From Gemmata palustris (GTDB lineage: Bacteria > Planctomycetota > Planctomycetia > Gemmatales > Gemmataceae): a DNA stretch of 64,000 bases. The notes beneath the pieces were generated by a model. That model was not told where the DNA came from. It made no database searches and saw nothing but the letters and a program-made list of their open reading frames with translations. A program made the position numbers and the translations under genes. Location of the stretch: contig NZ_JAGKQQ010000001.1 in NCBI RefSeq assembly GCF_017939745.1, forward strand, positions 4,836,001 through 4,900,000, given 5' to 3'. Shown piece after piece: positions 1 through 8,358 of this stretch; within the stretch, counting starts at the first letter, position 1, and the number at the start of each line of letters is the position of its first letter.

Positions 1-569
1 GCTGGGCATGCGCGATATCGTTCTGGAACATCAATCCCGGGCTGTGTAACGGCGGCGATCAGATCCGCAACTCGCTGTTCTTGGCCGTTGCCATCGGTCG
101 ATCGGGGGCCGTGTGGGGCGTGGAATCGGTACGCAGAAACGGGCGCGTGGGGCGGGTGCTGGTTCCCGGGTGGCCCGCGAAGGTCTTGTTGGTGCAGTTC
201 GCGTGCATGTACGTTTTCAGCGGTGTTTACAAGCTACTGTCACCGGGCTGGCAAACCGGGTACGTGATGTACTTCGTGAACCACGATCTGGAATGGTGCC
301 TGACACCGAACCTGAGTCCGTATCTGCCCGTGTTCGCCCACCGACTCAGTTCGTGGGTCGCGGTCGCGTGGGAGCTTGCGTTCCCGCTGTTGATCGCCTT
401 TCGCCGAACGCACGCACTCACACTATGGATGGGTGTCGTGTTCCACGTGCTGACGTTCTTCACGCTGGAAGTGGGGCACTTCGCGCTGTACTCGCTCTCG
501 TTCTATGCGCTGTTCGTCCCGTGGGAACGATGGCACCGTCCAGCAGTTACTTCTGAACCGCTAGCGTGA
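1..569 (+). CDS. HTTM (vitamin K carboxylase-like) membrane protein, 3' part
   Basis: This is the C-terminal part of a polytopic membrane protein; the reading frame is open from base 3, so the gene starts before the window. The visible part has several hydrophobic segments and resembles the horizontally transferred transmembrane (HTTM) domain family related to vitamin K-dependent gamma-carboxylase. Family-like features are an NGGDQIRNSLF stretch early in the fragment and the closing segment around VFHVLTFFTLEVGHFALY. Enzymatic activity is not shown by the sequence. The last 23 bases overlap the convergent selA gene. The family call is fairly secure, the function unknown. Confidence 0.7.
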   Translation, partial: WACAISFWNINPGLCNGGDQIRNSLFLAVAIGRSGAVWGVESVRRNGRVGRVLVPGWPAKVLLVQFACMYVFSGVYKLLSPGWQTGYVMYFVNHDLEWCLTPNLSPYLPVFAHRLSSWVAVAWELAFPLLIAFRRTHALTLWMGVVFHVLTFFTLEVGHFALYSLSFYALFVPWERWHRPAVTSEPLA

Positions 570-1932
570 TTGCGTCCAGCAGTTCGGCTTCCTGGCGTTC
601 AAACACGCAGCGCAGATCGAGCAGCACGCGGCCGTCCTGCACGCGGGTCACCACCGCGGGCGTTCCCGTGCGCAACCGCGACGCGAATTCGGTTTCACTC
701 AACCCCTCCGCGCTCAGCCCGAGTACTGTCGTCGGCACGCTCACATCCGGGAGCGAACCACCACCGACGAACGATTCGTCCTCCCACACCCCGACCGTCA
801 CCCCGGGAATCGCCCGCACCCACGCCGCGAACGCATCGCTCCGGCGCTTCAGGTCCGTCGGCGGCGTGGTCAGCATGCGCAGAACAGGCACGTCACGAAT
901 CGCCTTCGTCGGATCGCGGTAAAGCAGCAAGGTCGCTTCGAGCGCGGCGAGCGTCATCTTGTCGAGTCGGAACGCGCGCATGAGCGGGTCGCGTTCGATT
1001 TGCTGGATGAGTGCGGTCTTCCCCACGATGATGCCGCACTGCGGGCCGCCGAGGAGCTTGTCGCCACTAAAAAGTACGAGGTCCGCGCCGCTCGAGATGC
1101 TGGCCGAAACGAGCGGCTCGCCCGGCAACCCGAAGGGCGCGAGGTCGATTGCTTGGCCGCTCCCCGCGTCGTCGATCACCAGAAGGTTGTGCTTGCGGCC
1201 GAGTTCGACCAGTTCCACAAGCTCCACGGACTTGGTGTACCCGCGGACGCGGTAATTGCTGCAATGCACCCGCATCAAAGCGGCGGTGTTCGGAGTGATC
1301 GCACGCTCGTAGTCGCTCAACCGCGTAATGTTCGTGGTACCCACTTCGCGCAGAGTGGCGCCGCTCACGGCCATCACGTCCGGGATGCGGAAGCTGCCGC
1401 CGATTTCGACCAGTTGCCCGCGCGAAACGATCACCTCTTTCCCCTGCGCGACCGCGCGAAGTGCGATCACCGTGGCGGCCGCACAGTTGTTCACCGCGGT
1501 CGCGCTTTCTGCGCCCGTAATGGCCTTCAAGCCCGCGCGAACATTCCCCTGTCGAGACGCGCGCTTCCCGGTGACGAGGTCGAGTTCGAGATTGAGGTAC
1601 CCGCGCGCGGCTTCGTAGGCGGCGCGGGCGGCATCCTCGTGAAGTGGGGCGCGGCCGAGGTTGGTGTGGAGTACGACGCCGGTCGCGTTGATGACGGGGC
1701 GGATCACGGGTGCCCCCTGCGTATCAAGCGCGGCGAGCACTTCGATCGCGATTGCATCGACATTTAGCGCGAGTGATTCGCCGGCCACGAGTCTGACGCG
1801 GATCGCATCGAGTGCGGCACGAACTTGAGCGGTGATTGCGTCGGGTGAATGGCGCTCGCGTGCCCCTACGAGTGCGGGCGCGCTGAGCACTTTCGTTACG
1901 GAGGGCAGGTCGCGGAACGGATTATCACTCAT
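547..1932 (-). CDS. selA: L-seryl-tRNA(Sec) selenium transferase
   Basis: SelA is a PLP enzyme that converts seryl-tRNA(Sec) to selenocysteinyl-tRNA(Sec) using selenophosphate. The 461-residue protein has the expected length and contains the PLP-lysine motif FSGDKLLGGPQCG with the lysine near residue 292, plus NATGVVLHTNLGRAPL and the GTTN motif. I chose the ATG at 1932 (MSDNPFRD) over the one five codons upstream because the family begins near this point. The gene ends inside the convergent HTTM gene. No selB, selC or selD is visible in this window, so the rest of the selenocysteine machinery must lie elsewhere if the pathway works. Confidence 0.95.
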   Translation of the reverse strand: MSDNPFRDLPSVTKVLSAPALVGARERHSPDAITAQVRAALDAIRVRLVAGESLALNVDAIAIEVLAALDTQGAPVIRPVINATGVVLHTNLGRAPLHEDAARAAYEAARGYLNLELDLVTGKRASRQGNVRAGLKAITGAESATAVNNCAAATVIALRAVAQGKEVIVSRGQLVEIGGSFRIPDVMAVSGATLREVGTTNITRLSDYERAITPNTAALMRVHCSNYRVRGYTKSVELVELVELGRKHNLLVIDDAGSGQAIDLAPFGLPGEPLVSASISSGADLVLFSGDKLLGGPQCGIIVGKTALIQQIERDPLMRAFRLDKMTLAALEATLLLYRDPTKAIRDVPVLRMLTTPPTDLKRRSDAFAAWVRAIPGVTVGVWEDESFVGGGSLPDVSVPTTVLGLSAEGLSETEFASRLRTGTPAVVTRVQDGRVLLDLRCVFERQEAELLDAITLAVQK

Positions 1933-1957
1933 GCGAACAGTGTACACGGGGCGCGGG

Positions 1958-2185
1958 TCACTGCCCGTCGCTACTGGCCGCGTTCAGCACGCGGACGATC
2001 TCGTCCGAGCGGTACCCGCGCTCGACCATCGATTGTTTCAGGGCCGCGTTGCGCTCGGCGACACGAAGTTTGCGCCACTGCTCGGCCACTGTTGCCACGA
2101 TGAGCCACAGCGCCCCGCCGCCGAAAAGGAACGTCACGAACAGCACCGCGACCAGATCCTTGGCGATGGCGTCTTCGATCGACAT
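1958..2185 (-). CDS. Small single-pass membrane protein, unknown
   Basis: About 75 residues from the ATG at 2185 (MSIEDAIAKDL); an ATG at 2209 is also possible. One hydrophobic segment (about residues 9-30) is followed by a basic, alpha-helical cytoplasmic-looking tail with many Arg, Glu and Lys residues. It sits 25 bases upstream of selA on the same strand and could be co-transcribed with it. I do not recognise the family; the prediction rests on a clean frame and a sensible membrane-protein composition. Confidence 0.5.
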   Translation of the reverse strand: MSIEDAIAKDLVAVLFVTFLFGGGALWLIVATVAEQWRKLRVAERNAALKQSMVERGYRSDEIVRVLNAASSDGQ

Positions 2186-2372
2186 GGGGCACCCCGGAAG
2201 TGAGTTCATCCTGCGCTTCGCTGCCCGGGATCGCATATTTTGCGCTCCCGACACAATTCTCGCCGCTCCGCACCCCGTTCGCAACACCCAGGTGTACCGA
2301 CTTCCCCGCGGGCGCCCCGTGTGATAGAACTGGTACTAGCAATGCAAATTAAATCACTCATCGGAAGTGGCT

Positions 2373-3248
2373 ATGGAAATTCACCAACTCCGGTACTTCG
2401 TCGCGGTCGCCGAGACGGGCAGCTTCACGCGCGCCGCGGAGCGCGAGAGCGTGACGCAACCGACGCTCAGCGAGCAAATCATGCGGCTCGAGAGCAAGAA
2501 GCACGGCCTGAACCGCCGGCTCTTCGACCGGCTGGGGCGCAAGGTCGTTCTCACCGACGCGGGGCGGGAGCTGCTCGACCACGCCCAGGGCATCCTCCGG
2601 GCGGTGAAGGAGGCCGAGCGTGCGGTACGCGATTCGGCCGAGGGCGGTACGCTCCGCGTCGGGGCGATCCCCACCGTCGCGCCGTTCCTGCTCCCCTCGA
2701 TGGTCACGCAATTTCGCAAGGACCACCCCGCGGTGCAACTTCAACTGAAGGAAGACCTCACGGAACGACTGCTCGCGGACCTGCTCGCGGGCGAACTCGA
2801 CGTCGCGCTCATGGCGATGCCGATCCGCGACGACCGGTTGCACGTCGAGAAGCTGTTTTCGGAACCGCTCGTGATGGCGCTACCCGCGAAGCACCGGCTC
2901 GCGACGAAGGCCGAAGTCCGGTTGGCGGACGTGCTCGAAGAACCGTTCATCCTGCTCGACGACATGCACTGTTTCGGCGATCAGGTGCTGAGCCTGTGTC
3001 ACCGGGGCGGCCTGGAACCGCGCGTCGTGTGTCGGGGGGAGCAAATCGTCACGCTGCTGGCGATGGTCGCGGCCGGTCAGGGCGTGTCGATCGTCCCCGA
3101 AATGGCCGCGACCGCGGACACGGGTAAGCAGTGCGTGTACCGACCGCTGGGCAAGCCGATCCCCACGAGAACGTTGTGCGCGATTTGGCACAAACAGCGG
3201 TTCCGGCCGCCGTCGCTCCGGGCGCTTGTGGACGTGGCGAAGAAATAA
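2373..3248 (+). CDS. oxyR: OxyR-type LysR family transcriptional regulator
   Basis: A LysR-family regulator of 291 residues: N-terminal winged HTH (residues 1-60) and a substrate-binding-like regulatory domain. Two cysteines at about residues 200 and 209 sit in HCFGDQVLSLC, matching the HC-x-x-DQ-x4-C arrangement of the E. coli OxyR redox pair (Cys199/Cys208), so peroxide sensing by disulfide formation is likely. The ATG at 2373 has GGAAG about six bases upstream, better than the in-frame GTG at 2367. The HTH-to-wing region is slightly longer than usual (LESKKHGLNRRLFDR). No catalase or peroxidase gene lies nearby, so its targets are not obvious. A long hairpin follows the gene. Confidence 0.88.
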   Translation: MEIHQLRYFVAVAETGSFTRAAERESVTQPTLSEQIMRLESKKHGLNRRLFDRLGRKVVLTDAGRELLDHAQGILRAVKEAERAVRDSAEGGTLRVGAIPTVAPFLLPSMVTQFRKDHPAVQLQLKEDLTERLLADLLAGELDVALMAMPIRDDRLHVEKLFSEPLVMALPAKHRLATKAEVRLADVLEEPFILLDDMHCFGDQVLSLCHRGGLEPRVVCRGEQIVTLLAMVAAGQGVSIVPEMAATADTGKQCVYRPLGKPIPTRTLCAIWHKQRFRPPSLRALVDVAKK

Positions 3249-3259
3249 GGCATCCCGTG

Positions 3260-3325
3260 ACCCCGCCCGCAAGGGCGGCGGGTCGAGGTTCACTCGCGTC
3301 CACCCGCCGCCCTTGCGGGCGGGGT
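3260..3325. repeat. 24-bp perfect inverted repeat between convergent genes
   Basis: The arms 3260-3283 and 3302-3325 are exact reverse complements (24 of 24) around an 18-base spacer. The hairpin lies between the convergent oxyR and TIM-barrel genes, so it may end transcription from both sides, but there is no clear T-run. It may equally be a copy of a genome-wide palindromic repeat. Confidence 0.85.
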
Positions 3326-3339
3326 TCACCCGGGCTCCC

Positions 3340-4134
3340 TCACACCGGCAGCGCGAAGCGCTTGAGGAACTTCACGCCGTTGATTACGTCGGCGAGTTTG
3401 TTCTCGCCCTGCTCGCGCTCGACCGTGAGGAACCCATCGAACTCCAGCACTTGGAGCGTCGCAGTAAGGGCCATCCAGTCGAGATCGCCGGCGCCGAGCG
3501 GGACTTCCTGTAACCCGCGGCTCACGCCCGCCGAGCGCGCGTCGCGGGCGTGAACGTGCGCCACCATACCTTCGAGGGGCATCAGGTTCGCGAGGGGGTC
3601 GTGACCGTGCAACAGGAAGTTCGCCGGATCGTATGTCACCTTCAGGCTGCCCACATCGAACCCCGCGAGGTACTCTTTCACCTTCTCGGCCGGGTCATAG
3701 CCGACCTCCAGCGCAACGAGACACCCGACGCGGTCACCGTACCCGCCGAGCGCGAGGAGCGATTCGCGCATGAGTTGCGCACGCGGCGTGGTCGCATCGT
3801 CGGGCAGCTTGGGGCACGCGACAACGACCCGGCGCGCCCCGAGGTCGAACGCGAACTGCATCGTTTTGCGGACCCGCTCCAGGCGCGGCTGAAGATCGGC
3901 GGCGACGTCCAACCCGCGGCGCACCGGCACGTTCAGCGCGGCGAGTTCGAGCTCGAACGACCGGAGCAGGTTGCGGAACTCGCGCCGACCGGTTGCGCCC
4001 AGCGCATCGGGCGAGAGGTCACCGGTGGCGTCTACCTGAATTCCCCCCGCGCCCATTCGCGCCGCGGACTCGATCGCCTGGCGCAGCGGTAACTGCGTGG
4101 ACTCGACAACGATCCCGATTTTGAGAGGCTTCAT
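3340..4134 (-). CDS. Sugar phosphate isomerase/epimerase (xylose isomerase-like TIM barrel)
   Basis: A 264-residue protein of the AP-endonuclease 2/xylose isomerase-like TIM barrel superfamily. Supporting features are the opening strand KIGIVVES, YDPANFL in the middle (a typical metal-site strand), HVHARD and the closing GFLTVERE with a probable metal-binding Glu. The start MKPLKIGI at 4134 was chosen over an ATG three codons earlier. Members of this family act on sugars, sugar phosphates or inositol derivatives; the actual substrate cannot be told here. It stands alone, convergent with oxyR. Confidence 0.8.
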   Translation of the reverse strand: MKPLKIGIVVESTQLPLRQAIESAARMGAGGIQVDATGDLSPDALGATGRREFRNLLRSFELELAALNVPVRRGLDVAADLQPRLERVRKTMQFAFDLGARRVVVACPKLPDDATTPRAQLMRESLLALGGYGDRVGCLVALEVGYDPAEKVKEYLAGFDVGSLKVTYDPANFLLHGHDPLANLMPLEGMVAHVHARDARSAGVSRGLQEVPLGAGDLDWMALTATLQVLEFDGFLTVEREQGENKLADVINGVKFLKRFALPV

Positions 4135-4230
4135 GGGTCGCAATCTTTGACGAACGGCCGGTGTGGAGCTTCGCGCGGAAGGACCGCACGAGGAAGCGCT
4201 CTGAACGTGCGAACGAAATCGTCCGTGCGG

Positions 4231-4794
4231 TCAGCCCAGAACGGCTTCCGTAGTCAATTCTATCACGTCGGGCGGTGGGGCGAGGAAGTGTGAGATCGGC
4301 TTCACGAGTGTGCGAAAATCATCCGTCGCTAGGTGTACGGTGCCCCAACGCGGACTGCGGGTGCGCATGTGGGCGCGGTAGTCGATCGCGGACACGCCAC
4401 GCAACAGGTACACGCGGCCACGAAACACAAACACATCTGGGGTGCGGTGGGGCAATTCGATGTGCAGGGCCAGATCGTACACGAACGCGAGCACGCCCCG
4501 GAACCCGTCGCCGAACTTGTCCGCCCAGCGGAGCAGGCTCTCCACGTCTTCGCGCTCGCACCAGTTCTGCCAACTGTTGCGCGACTTCCCGCCCTTCCCC
4601 ACGCCGGGAAACTTGCGGCCCTTCACGTCCACCACGAGCTTCGCGGCGCACGGGCTAATCACAATGAAGTCCGGCGACTTCACTTCGTCGGCATCGAGGT
4701 AGCTGCGGCGCGATTCCACCACGGGAACGACTGCGGCCCCGCGCTGGCGCAGGTACGCATCGAACGCCACCTCGTAGTGGTTGTCGGACTTCAT
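4231..4794 (-). CDS. HYExAFE family protein, possible nuclease fold
   Basis: A 187-residue protein whose N-terminus carries HYEVAFDAYL, the signature that names the HYExAFE family found mainly in planctomycetes. Further on, SPDFIVIS and LVVDVKGRK give a D...DxK arrangement like that of PD-(D/E)xK nucleases; this is an inference, not an established activity. It starts 28 bases after the hisS stop on the same strand, so the two are probably one transcript. The link to histidyl-tRNA synthetase may be only positional. Confidence 0.75.
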   Translation of the reverse strand: MKSDNHYEVAFDAYLRQRGAAVVPVVESRRSYLDADEVKSPDFIVISPCAAKLVVDVKGRKFPGVGKGGKSRNSWQNWCEREDVESLLRWADKFGDGFRGVLAFVYDLALHIELPHRTPDVFVFRGRVYLLRGVSAIDYRAHMRTRSPRWGTVHLATDDFRTLVKPISHFLAPPPDVIELTTEAVLG

Positions 4795-4821
4795 GGTGCT
4801 GCGTTCCGCGGCAAGTCGCAA

Positions 4822-6162
4822 CTAGACCTGCTGCTTGATGCGTTCGACCAGTTCCGCTTCCGGGACCGCGGTCTCTTCGCGCTTCGCCAGATCCTTAACC
4901 TTCCACACGCCCTGCTCGAACTCGGCGGGGCCGGCGACCACCGCGAGTTTGAAGCCGCGCTTCTCGGCGTAGGCGAACTGCGTCCCGATCTTCTTCGTTG
5001 TGTCGGGGTACACCTCGACGTTCACGCACGCGGCCCGGAGCGCCCGGGCGATGCGCTGGTAGTCACCCAGGCGGGCCGCGTCGAAGTTCACGATCAGCAC
5101 TTGCGCCGGAGTGGTTTGCCCCGTGAGGAGCGGATGTTTTAGTTCTTCCATCGCGGCGATGAGTCGGTCCACGCCGAGCGACGCCCCCACCCCGGGAAGC
5201 ACCTGCTTCGTGTACTTGCTCGCGAGGTTGTCGTAGCGACCGCCGCTGCACACGCTCCCGATGCCCGGTAAGTCGGTGAGGAACGTTTCGTAAATGGTGC
5301 CGGTGTAGTAATCCAGCCCGCGCGCGATACTCAGATCGATCTTGATGCGCTCTTCGGGAACACCGGCCGCCTTCGCGACCGTAAGTAGCTCGCGCAACCG
5401 ACGAATACCCTCGGCGGCTTTCTCGTTCGGCGACGCACTGAAGAACGCTTCCGCCTTGTTCAGTACGTCCGCGTTCGCACCAGTCGTTTCTGCCAAATCA
5501 AGAACTGCGTTGGCCTGCAGAGCCGTCACCTCGGCTTCTTTCACCATCTCTTCGGCCACTTTTTCGCGACCGATTTTCGGCAGTTTGTCAAGCGAACGGA
5601 GCAGCGGCTCCGCTTTACCCGCGAGGCCGTTCAGTTCGAGCAGCCCATTGAGAAGTAGCCGATTGTTGACGCGGATCTCGAACTTGTCGAAGCCGATCGC
5701 AGTGAACAGGTCATTGATGACGAGCGCCGTTTCGATGTCGGCAGCGTTGGAGGTGGTGCCGATGGTGTCGAAGTCGCACTGCCAGAACTCACGGTACCGT
5801 CCCTGCCCCGGGCGCTCGCCGCGCCACACCGGCCCCATCGCGTAGCGCTTGAAGGGCGTGCCGAGTTCGTTGATGTACTGCGCACTGAACCGGGCGAACG
5901 GCACCGTGAGGTCGAACCGTAAGCCCATCTCCGCTTTGTCGCCGCGTGCGCTCAGGACGCGGTACACGAGCTTGTCGGACTCGTCACCGCCCTTGCCCAG
6001 CAGCACGTCGAGCGATTCGCACGCGGGCGTGTCGATGGGGGTGAAGCCGTAGGAGCGGTACACCTCGCGGGCGCGGCGCAGCACCTCTTCGCGCGCGAGC
6101 ATGACCGACGGCAAGTAGTCGCGGAACCCGGACAGAGTTCGCGGGGTAATCAGATTAGACAT
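4822..6162 (-). CDS. hisS: Histidyl-tRNA synthetase
   Basis: A class II aminoacyl-tRNA synthetase of 446 residues that charges tRNA(His). Motif 2 is seen in GPVWRGERPGQGRYREFWQC, the histidine-specific HisA motif in LDYYTGTIYE, and motif 3 around GVGASLGVDRL. The C-terminal region after about residue 350 is the anticodon-binding alpha/beta domain. The start MSNLITPRTLSGFRDYLP fits the family. It leads a probable two-gene transcript with the HYExAFE gene and is preceded by a large nested inverted repeat. Confidence 0.97.
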   Translation of the reverse strand: MSNLITPRTLSGFRDYLPSVMLAREEVLRRAREVYRSYGFTPIDTPACESLDVLLGKGGDESDKLVYRVLSARGDKAEMGLRFDLTVPFARFSAQYINELGTPFKRYAMGPVWRGERPGQGRYREFWQCDFDTIGTTSNAADIETALVINDLFTAIGFDKFEIRVNNRLLLNGLLELNGLAGKAEPLLRSLDKLPKIGREKVAEEMVKEAEVTALQANAVLDLAETTGANADVLNKAEAFFSASPNEKAAEGIRRLRELLTVAKAAGVPEERIKIDLSIARGLDYYTGTIYETFLTDLPGIGSVCSGGRYDNLASKYTKQVLPGVGASLGVDRLIAAMEELKHPLLTGQTTPAQVLIVNFDAARLGDYQRIARALRAACVNVEVYPDTTKKIGTQFAYAEKRGFKLAVVAGPAEFEQGVWKVKDLAKREETAVPEAELVERIKQQV

Positions 6163-6181
6163 TGTCCCTTATCTTCCTCTG

Positions 6182-6353
6182 TACCCCGGCGGGGTAAGAT
6201 TCCTCAGCCCAGGGCAACGCCCTGGGTAGGTACCGGTGCAAATCACGGGCACCGACGACGAACCGTCTTGCCCGTCGCTGCCCCCCATCAAGGGGCGTGT
6301 CGCTCCTACCCAGGGCGTTGCCCTGGGCTGAGGAATCTTACCCCGGTGGGGTA
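6182..6353. repeat. 49-bp nested inverted repeat
   Basis: Arms 6182-6230 and 6305-6353 match in 47 of 49 positions. Each arm also contains its own smaller palindromes (CCCAGGGCAACGCCCTGGG and a GC hairpin of the ACCCC/GGGGT type), so either one long or several short stems can form. It fills the gap between the hisS start and the end of the M50 protease gene, both on the minus strand. Confidence 0.88.
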
Positions 6354-6369
6354 AATCCAAACTCTCGTT

Positions 6370-7563
6370 TTATGACGTGTTCCGCTTGCGGGCGCTGACG
6401 CGCTTGAGGAACTGGCGCTCCTCGTCGGTGAGCGACCCCTGGCCGCTGCGGGCGATCTTTTCGAGGAGCAGGTCCATGCGCTCCTCGTCGCGCTGTTTCG
6501 CTTCCACTTCGCGCGCGACCTTGCGAGCCTTGCGCGCCTGCCACCACCGCGCGAGCGGCCCCGGGCGCTTCGGTTGCGGGGCCGGCTCGTCGTCTTTCTC
6601 CAGGCTCGTGTAGCCCGCCGAGAAATCGTACCCGAACGGCCCCTCGTCCATCTCCAACTGCATCAGCTTCATCGAAGCGGAATACAGCATGAAGAGCGCG
6701 AGCCCCATGAGCAACGACTCGTTCCACCCGATGGACGCGATCAGGAACACAATAGCGACCGCGAACCCGGTGTACGCAGCAACGACAACGCCGCGCCGGT
6801 GGTCGGTTCGCGCCCAAACGATTGATTGGAGCAACTGCCCGCCATCGAGCGGGTAAGCCGGGAGCATGTTAAACAGGAATAACAGCCAACTGAGCCAGAA
6901 AATGCGGTACGCCCACACCACCCACCCCGGGAGCACGGCCCGTTCGTAGCCCATGCTCGCAACCGCGGCGGTGTACGCATCCGCGTTCGCGGGCTTCGGG
7001 AGCGAGTCTTTGCCGTGTCGCGCCTCGTACTCCTTCACCTTATCCCGGAATTCGTCGAGGGTCGGCTCCTCGGCGGTGCCGGCCTTGTAGAGCTTCACCC
7101 TGTACGAACTCGTGTAGGTGCGGCTGTCGTGGAGCTTGCTCGCTTCGATGCGGTGCGGGTCGATCGTCGGATCGAGGGTCGGGACGAACCCAGCGGCGAG
7201 TATCCCGCCCGCACATACGAGACAAATAAGTACGTTCACCCCGGGACCGGCCGCGACCGTAATGAACAGCGGTTTCCACCGGTGCGGGATTTCCGTGAAC
7301 GCCAACCCGCCCAGTGGCCAGATCAGGATCTCCCGCGCGTCGCCCCCGACGTACCGCGCCCCGAAGCAGTGACCGAATTCGTGTAACAAAATGATCCCGA
7401 ACAGGACCACAACGGCGAGCAGGAACTTGTCCACCCACGAGACGTTGTCGTACTGCGTCAGGACCATCTGCCGGTAGAACAGACCGAGCGTGACGATGAA
7501 GAAAAAGATGTGGACGCGGACCTGGATGCCGAACAGTCGGAACAGCGGGATCGACCAACTCAT
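6370..7563 (-). CDS. Site-2 protease family (M50) membrane metalloprotease
   Basis: A 397-residue polytopic membrane protein. The zinc motif HEFGH is at residues 61-65 in a hydrophobic segment, and the second conserved motif LPAYPLDGGQ, which supplies the third metal ligand, is near residue 240. Such enzymes cut transmembrane substrates inside the bilayer, often releasing regulators. After the last membrane segment comes a charged, helical cytoplasmic tail of about 90 residues rich in Arg, Lys and Glu. The ATG at 7563 (MSWSIPLF) matches the family start. It is divergent from the Nudix gene. Confidence 0.88.
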   Translation of the reverse strand: MSWSIPLFRLFGIQVRVHIFFFIVTLGLFYRQMVLTQYDNVSWVDKFLLAVVVLFGIILLHEFGHCFGARYVGGDAREILIWPLGGLAFTEIPHRWKPLFITVAAGPGVNVLICLVCAGGILAAGFVPTLDPTIDPHRIEASKLHDSRTYTSSYRVKLYKAGTAEEPTLDEFRDKVKEYEARHGKDSLPKPANADAYTAAVASMGYERAVLPGWVVWAYRIFWLSWLLFLFNMLPAYPLDGGQLLQSIVWARTDHRRGVVVAAYTGFAVAIVFLIASIGWNESLLMGLALFMLYSASMKLMQLEMDEGPFGYDFSAGYTSLEKDDEPAPQPKRPGPLARWWQARKARKVAREVEAKQRDEERMDLLLEKIARSGQGSLTDEERQFLKRVSARKRNTS

Positions 7564-7647
7564 CGGATCGCGCATCGGACTCACTCACTCACGCGCCGCG
7601 AACGGGTTGTCGGCGGACAACTGTTAATCTACCATCTTACACGTTAC

Positions 7648-7679
7648 CAGTTCCAGAGTTCCGCGCTCCAAGTTCTGGG
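7648..7679. repeat. Short-period TTCCAAG-type repeat
   Basis: In the divergent gap between the M50 protease and Nudix genes, a run of loosely repeated TTCC words (CCAGTTCCAGAGTTCC, then CTCCAAGTTCTGG) forms an imperfect inverted repeat. It resembles the clearer copies near 13.8 kb and 54.8 kb. The assignment is tentative because the copy is short. Confidence 0.35.
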
Positions 7680-7764
7680 TCCGTGCTCACCAAAAGGGCG
7701 GATTCTCCACGGCACCTTCGGCACGGAATTCCAGAACCTGCGACTTTCTCGAATGAGGACTTTC

Positions 7765-8289
7765 ATGTCCGTTGAAACCGTTCACATCGGCCGGCGCATT
7801 CGCGTCGAGGTGAATACGCTCACCACGGCCGACGGCAAAACGATCCGCCGTGATGCGATCCGGCACCCCGGCGCGGTCGTAATCCTGCCGATTCTGGATG
7901 CGGAGCACGTGGTGCTGCTGCGCAACTTCCGCTTCGTGATCGGCGAGACGCTCTGGGAAGTGCCCGCGGGCACCGTGGAGCCGAACGAGGAACTCGAAGC
8001 GTGCGCGCGGCGGGAGCTGATCGAAGAGACGGGATATCAGGCGGCGAAGTGGCGGAGCCTCGGCTTCATGTACGCCTCGCCCGGGGTGATGGACGAGAAA
8101 CTGCACCTCTTCGTAGCCGAGGAACTGACCGCGGGTGCGGCACGCCCCGAACCGGACGAGCAACTCGAACCGGTCACCGTGCGCCTCGATGAAGCGATTC
8201 GCATGTGCTTGGACGGCACCATCCGCGACGCGAAGACCATCACCTCGCTCTTGCTGTGGGAGCGGCGGCTGGGCGAACGGCCGGCGTGA
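7765..8289 (+). CDS. Nudix hydrolase, ADP-ribose pyrophosphatase-like
   Basis: A 174-residue Nudix protein. The Nudix box reads G-x5-E-x7-REL-x-EE-x-G starting at GTVEPNEE, and the upstream ETLWEVPAG resembles ADP-ribose/ADP-sugar pyrophosphatases. It probably hydrolyses a nucleoside diphosphate sugar. The ATG at 7765 has AGGA five bases upstream and is preferred over an ATG four codons earlier. Unusually, the last six codons and the stop lie inside the left arm of a long inverted repeat (8270-8355), so that element defines the C-terminus. Confidence 0.88.
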   Translation: MSVETVHIGRRIRVEVNTLTTADGKTIRRDAIRHPGAVVILPILDAEHVVLLRNFRFVIGETLWEVPAGTVEPNEELEACARRELIEETGYQAAKWRSLGFMYASPGVMDEKLHLFVAEELTAGAARPEPDEQLEPVTVRLDEAIRMCLDGTIRDAKTITSLLLWERRLGERPA

Positions 8290-8355
8290 GCCGGCTGGTA
8301 ATGCCAAGCGAGATGCGAATTTCCCACCAGCCGGCTCACGCCGGCCGTTCGCCCA
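8270..8355. repeat. 30-bp perfect inverted repeat of the CGAACGGCCGG family
   Basis: Arms 8270-8299 and 8326-8355 are exact reverse complements around a 26-base spacer. The core GGCGAACGGCCGGCGTGAGC is shared with the element at 21890-21980 and, with changes mirrored in both arms, with the one at 20088-20189. The left arm overlaps the end of the Nudix coding sequence, and the right arm ends 3 bases from the stop of the convergent secreted-protein gene. Confidence 0.92.
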
Positions 8356-8358
8356 GAC

